From Prevotella sp. (GTDB taxonomy: Bacteria > Bacteroidota > Bacteroidia > Bacteroidales > Bacteroidaceae), in NCBI GenBank assembly GCA_022773825.1, contig JALFOF010000045.1, positions 1 to 38,686 on the forward strand: DNA of 38,686 bases. The letters are read 5' to 3'. This document shows positions 35,201-38,686 of this stretch, piece after piece; position 1 is the first letter of the stretch; every line of letters begins with the position of its first letter. The notes below the pieces were generated by a model. The model saw only the letters and a program-made list of their open reading frames with translations, ran no database searches and was not told the origin of the DNA. A program made the position numbers and the translations under genes.

Positions 35201-35727
35201 AAGAACTGGGCATGGACATACTGCCAATGTATATACACGGTCTCAACACCGTTATGCCCATACACAGTTTCGCCTCTCATGCCAGCACCGTCACGCTCAC
35301 AGTGGATGCGCGCATTACCCACGACAGCCCCCTGTGGGCAGGCGATTACAGTGACACTACGCGCCGCGTACATCAGCATTACATCCAGAGATACCATGAA
35401 CTGTGCCGCGCTCTTGAGACTTCGCGATACTTCTCCCAGCTCGTTTATGAGCGGTACCTGTACAAAGGAACTGATATACAGTCCACGGTAAAGAGAAATC
35501 TGAGACGTACTAATTCCTATACCGACATTGTGGACCGTGATTACAATGGCAGTGAGATAACCGTAAGGTGTGCCGGCTACGGCGAGGACGCATTGCTCAT
35601 GGCCCTTGTGCACCGCGACAAGAAGGTCGTTGCAACGCTTGCGGACGAAGACCGTGCCGAGATTTTGCGCCACAGTGCCAGAGGTTTTGTCTGCAATATT
35701 GCGATAAAGGTAGCTGATGAGGTGTAG
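32227..35727 (+). CDS. MMPL/RND-type exporter fused to an acyltransferase and a methyltransferase-like tail
   Basis: The start is set at 32227 (MFLRLYDFFKTHIALRW, 1166 residues); an ATG at 32158 adds 23 unlikely residues. The MMPL part (1-840) has an N-terminal helix, a large periplasmic loop, a five-to-six-helix block (about 260-420), a second loop and a second helix block (about 650-830) including FGQGDDYTIFMTEG. Residues 865-1050 are a PlsC-type acyltransferase with CNHQSMLD (H892) and VEGERNPES (E971). Residues 1075-1166 (YLYKGTDIQSTVKRNLRR, GYGEDALLMALVHRDKKVVA) look like a shortened Rossmann/methyltransferase domain. It probably exports the finished lipid across the inner membrane. The operon ends at the terminator 35852-35896. 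Confidence 0.9.
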   Translation: MFLRLYDFFKTHIALRWLTLCCVTAAMVTLVMRLSYKEDISDFLPLGTDDREALGIYQDISGASQLFIIFNNPGDEDKTIEAIRFFCDAVADNDTAGWTKGMTATIDMERITQVQEYVYANIPYFLTDADYARMDSLLAQPAYIERQLQADREMLLFPSGGLLSANIGRDPLNLFTPVLEKLQRQQHELRFESYDGYIFTPDMKKAIVMLPSPFGNAETERNAQLIALLERAITLTHNQFPGIQAHVAGGPAIAVGNAAQIKQDSVFAIALAAVLILGLLFYSFRSPKNILLIALSIGWGWLFALGGIALLHDSVSLIVIGISSIILGIAVNYPLHLVAHVRHQPDMRSALKEIFMPLLIGNITTVGAFLALVPLQSTALRDLGLFASLLLAGTILFVLVYLPHHVKVSAKVKEVRLLSRVSGIRLEDKRWAVACTLLLTALFAWFSLRTEFDANMANINYMSDQQREDMTYFQRLASPDSSLSAKILYVVSSAGSIDEALRLSLSKQRQMDSLVARGTAVHEGVSQFLVPKAEQERRLRQWNVFLARHRQQLGKELDAAALRAGFTADAFEDFRAVLAARYAPRSFDYFKPLTDLVFAGNISINRSEERYAIVDKLHVEETAMPGVKQLFAGSFDVESMNSALANSLSDNFNYIGWACSLIVFFFLWFSFGRIELALLAFIPMAVSWIWILGIMAILGVKFNIVNVILATFIFGQGDDYTIFMTEGCQYEYARRRALLASYKNSIILSALIMFIGIGTLIVARHPALHSLAEVTIIGMGSVVLMAWLMPPLIFHWLVKSCGRYRKRPLTIGALARTWFSGTVWIAQLAVGYILGFFLFVLTKGTERKRFFFHKFVTACHRFDMRLFPSVKFVTNNPHGEDFSKPCMIVCNHQSMLDPMCLMALSPRIIIMANQRSSLNPVVRLMFRWLEFYTIKFTEFPVTDKRDIAFTEDIALFRSLVERGYSIAIFVEGERNPESTVLRFHKGLFLVAEELGMDILPMYIHGLNTVMPIHSFASHASTVTLTVDARITHDSPLWAGDYSDTTRRVHQHYIQRYHELCRALETSRYFSQLVYERYLYKGTDIQSTVKRNLRRTNSYTDIVDRDYNGSEITVRCAGYGEDALLMALVHRDKKVVATLADEDRAEILRHSARGFVCNIAIKVADEV

Positions 35728-35759
35728 GGTATAAGGTAATCGGTCTCCCTTCACCATAC

Positions 35760-35847
35760 AATCACTATGCTTTTGCGATGTAATAGCTATGCTTTCACCG
35801 TGTAATAGCTATGCTTTTACCGAGTAATCACATAGCGATTGTAATGT
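35760..35847. repeat. 22-bp dispersed repeat, tandem copy (copy 3)
   Basis: Three direct 22-bp units start at 35760, 35782 and 35804 (AATCACTATGCTTTTGCG, AATAGCTATGCTTTCACC, AATAGCTATGCTTTTACC). A diverged fourth unit (35826-35847) reads partly as the inverse (CATAGCGATT). It lies directly after the MMPL stop and before the terminator. Confidence 0.8.
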
Positions 35848-35851
35848 GCCT

Positions 35852-35896
35852 GACGCACCCGCCGTAAACGTAAAATACGGCGGGTGCGTCCTTTTT
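35852..35896 (+). terminator. Strong intrinsic terminator of the polyene-type operon
   Basis: GACGCACCCGCCGTA (35852-35866) and TACGGCGGGTGCGTC (35876-35890) form a perfect 15-bp stem with a 9-nt loop. CTTTTTG follows. It lies 125 bp after the MMPL stop codon. Confidence 0.93.
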
Positions 35897-35908
35897 GTGC
35901 CGCATAAT

Positions 35909-35939
35909 TTGGCTATGTCGTGTTTTTTTTGTAACTTTG
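35909..35939 (+). promoter_or_regulatory. Promoter of the ABC-F gene
   Basis: TTG (35909-35911), a 20-bp spacer and TAACTTTG (35932-35939) match the Bacteroidota consensus. The start codon is 50 bp further on. Confidence 0.8.
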
Positions 35940-35986
35940 CAGCCGAATTTTGTTTATAAAATATTGATAATACATATATTAGGTAA

Positions 35987-37606
<1,620 letters not shown>

Positions 37607-37624
37607 GGGCGTTGCGCTCATAGG

Positions 37625-37674
37625 TTTAGTCGGTTGGTTCTTTGCATAGCGAAGGATTAACCGACTAAATTTTG
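37625..37674 (+). terminator. Terminator after the ABC-F gene
   Basis: TTTAGTCGGTT (37625-37635) pairs with AACCGACTAAA (37659-37669), and the sequence continues TTTTGG. Additional inner pairing between TCTTTGC and GCGAAGGA strengthens the stem. Its tail overlaps the possible grpE promoter. Confidence 0.75.
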
Positions 37675-37689
37675 GCACGCTTATTGTAA
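37672..37689 (+). promoter_or_regulatory. Possible sigma-54-like promoter sequence before grpE
   Basis: TTGGCACGCTTATTGTA matches the -24/-12 form (TTGGCACG-N4-TTGCW) except that the -12 GC reads GT. No good TTG-N19/20-TAnnTTTG pair is present in this gap. This is a weak call from a single sequence match. Confidence 0.25.
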
Positions 37690-37724
37690 TATGACTTGCC
37701 AATAACAATAATAATATATAAGTA

Positions 37725-38327
37725 ATGAAGAAAGAAGATATAAATACTATCGAGGAAGAGAACAAGACTGCGGCTGAGAATGTAGCAGCAGAGAACGTTG
37801 AAGATACTGCCGGCAAGGCAGAGGACGAAGCCGTGGCAGAGCCGGAGGCTGTGGCTGAAGGCGAGGCTGAGGCGGAAGAGAAAGACCCGCTGGAAGTGGC
37901 AAAGGCTGAGATAGAGGAGTTGAAGAAGCAGGCTCTGTACAAACAGGCGGAGTTTGACAACTTCCGCAAGCGTACTATGAAGGAAAAGGCCGAGCTGATA
38001 CTGTCAGGCGGCGAGAAGACCATTACGGCGATACTGCCAGTGCTTGACGACTTCGAGAGAGCACTGCAAGACAAGAGTGACGACCCAGATGCCGTGCGAG
38101 AGGGTATGAAGCTTATTTTCAGTAAGTTCATAAAGACCTTGGAGCAACTGGGCGTGAAGAAGATAGAGACTGATGACGTGGATTTCAATGTGGACTTCCA
38201 CGAGTCTGTCGCACTCGTGCCGGGTATGGGCGAAGATAAAAAAGGCAAGGTGATAGACTGCGTGCAGACGGGCTATATGCTCAATGACAAGGTTATACGC
38301 TATGCCAAGGTGGCGGTAGGACAGTAA
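37725..38327 (+). CDS. grpE: Nucleotide exchange factor GrpE
   Basis: Promotes ADP release from DnaK. The 200 residues begin with an acidic Ala/Glu-rich low-complexity stretch of about 55 residues (AEDEAVAEPEAVAEGEAEAEE). The long dimerising helix (YKQAEFDNFRKRTMKEKAEL, LPVLDDFERAL) follows. The C-terminal beta domain contains FHESVALVPG and VIDCVQTGYMLNDKVIRYAKVAV, the GrpE signature. dnaJ, often directly downstream in Bacteroidota, is not here; instead the gene is followed by an inverted 8-bp repeat array and a convergent gene. Confidence 0.96.
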   Translation: MKKEDINTIEEENKTAAENVAAENVEDTAGKAEDEAVAEPEAVAEGEAEAEEKDPLEVAKAEIEELKKQALYKQAEFDNFRKRTMKEKAELILSGGEKTITAILPVLDDFERALQDKSDDPDAVREGMKLIFSKFIKTLEQLGVKKIETDDVDFNVDFHESVALVPGMGEDKKGKVIDCVQTGYMLNDKVIRYAKVAVGQ

Positions 38328-38332
38328 GGAGG

Positions 38333-38526
38333 TTGTTTAGTTGTTTGGTGGTTTAGTCGTTTGGTTGCTTGTTGTTTTAGTCGTTTGGTGGTTTAGTCGT
38401 TTGGTGGTTTAGTGGTTTAGTGGTTTGCTCGCTCGGTCACTTATCTACATTTAACTAAACAACTAAACAACCAAACCACCAAACAACTAAACCACCAAAC
38501 AACTAAACAACCAAACAACTAAACAA
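38333..38526. repeat. Facing 8-bp repeat arrays between convergent genes
   Basis: From 38333 to 38428 there are about twelve forward 8-mers (TTGTTTAG, TTGTTTGG, TGGTTTAG, TCGTTTGG), two of them degenerate at 38365-38380. After a 26-bp spacer ending TACATTTAA, nine phased reverse units (CTAAACAA, CCAAACCA, CTAAACCA, CCAAACAA) run from 38455 to 38526. The two arms can pair into a long hairpin. The left arm begins 5 bp after the grpE stop and the right arm ends 6 bp before the stop of the minus-strand gene. Confidence 0.88.
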
Positions 38527-38532
38527 CCACCC

Positions 38533-38685
38533 TCACTTATAATACATCCCCCCCGAAGGGTCTATTCCTGCGGCACTCACCGTCACCCTTGTCTCCCTTG
38601 AATTGTTGAAGAAACGGTCTTTGAATGTACCATCCTTGTCAATCTTCGGCATGGGATTCCAGTACAGGGTGCGACGGTAGTCCGT
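38533..38685 (-). CDS. C-terminal fragment of a large secreted or outer-membrane protein (5' part outside window)
   Basis: Fifty residues precede TGA at 38533-38535. The sequence includes RRTLYWNPMP, a spacer with KIDKDG, FFNNSRETRVTVSAAGID and a final GGMYYK. The pattern WNP, about 10 residues, then a F-NNS-T strand and a Gly-rich end is what I associate with the C-terminal beta-sandwich of large Bacteroidota surface proteins (alpha-2-macroglobulin/carboxypeptidase-regulatory-like). The family assignment is tentative. It is convergent with grpE. Confidence 0.6.
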   Translation of the reverse strand, partial: TDYRRTLYWNPMPKIDKDGTFKDRFFNNSRETRVTVSAAGIDPSGGMYYK

Positions 38686-38686
38686 G

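Noticed and set aside
34471..35757. A 428-codon open frame on the minus strand opposite the MMPL gene
   Set aside because: It lies wholly antisense to a gene with clear domains, has no recognisable motifs, and its composition (Glu/His/Ala-rich) is that of a shadow frame.

Overview
The window comes from the chromosome of a Bacteroidota member, most likely a Prevotella-like gut or oral Bacteroidales. Four things point there. Promoters have the Bacteroidota form TTG-N19/20-TAnnTTTG. The ATP synthase operon runs beta-epsilon-(small membrane protein)-a-c-b-delta-alpha-gamma, with a secreted-type a subunit and a short epsilon. A type IX secretion plug protein is present. Intergenic space is full of short dispersed repeats. 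No tRNA, rRNA, CRISPR array or intact insertion sequence was seen.

Layout. 1-412: 3' end of dnaB. 413-1467: non-coding, with a decayed transposase tail, a 13-bp inverted repeat, a promoter and a cobalamin riboswitch. 1468-5150 (+): a biotin-dependent acyl-CoA carboxylase operon (biotin carboxylase, biotin carrier, carboxyltransferase), probably propionyl-/methylmalonyl-CoA and so linked to B12-dependent propionate metabolism. 5365-9541 (-): an aminotransferase/decarboxylase-like PLP enzyme, a LicC-like cytidylyltransferase, a CDP-alcohol phosphotransferase and a flippase-like membrane protein. Together they look like a CDP-linked lipid head-group pathway. 9939-12053 (-): NudC and the T9SS plug protein. 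12317-14176 (-): HtpG. 14697-21870 (-): the whole F1Fo ATP synthase operon, with its promoter and terminator visible.

22742-35727 (+) is the most unusual region: an eleven-gene, tightly coupled operon. It holds a ketosynthase, a small histone-H1-like basic protein, an acyl carrier protein, an LpxL-like acyltransferase, two hotdog dehydratase-like proteins, a glycosyltransferase-acyltransferase fusion, two CrtI/RetSat-like flavoproteins, another acyltransferase, and a giant MMPL exporter fused to an acyltransferase and a methyltransferase-like tail. The set resembles aryl polyene/flexirubin clusters. In this operon I see no ketoreductase, second ketosynthase/chain-length factor, aromatic-starter enzymes or LolA-like carrier. 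The two hotdog proteins each carry only one half of the FabZ catalytic pair. The inferred product is a polyene-type acyl chain, built on the ACP, attached to a glycolipid or phospholipid and exported.

35990-38327 (+): an asymmetric ABC-F ATPase and GrpE. 38533-38686 (-): the C-terminus of a large, probably surface protein.

Much of the intergenic DNA is repeat-derived: phased 8-bp arrays that often face each other as inverted arms, a 7-bp array, a palindromic 22-bp family at three sites, and a 193-bp fold-back element with perfect 18-bp ends.
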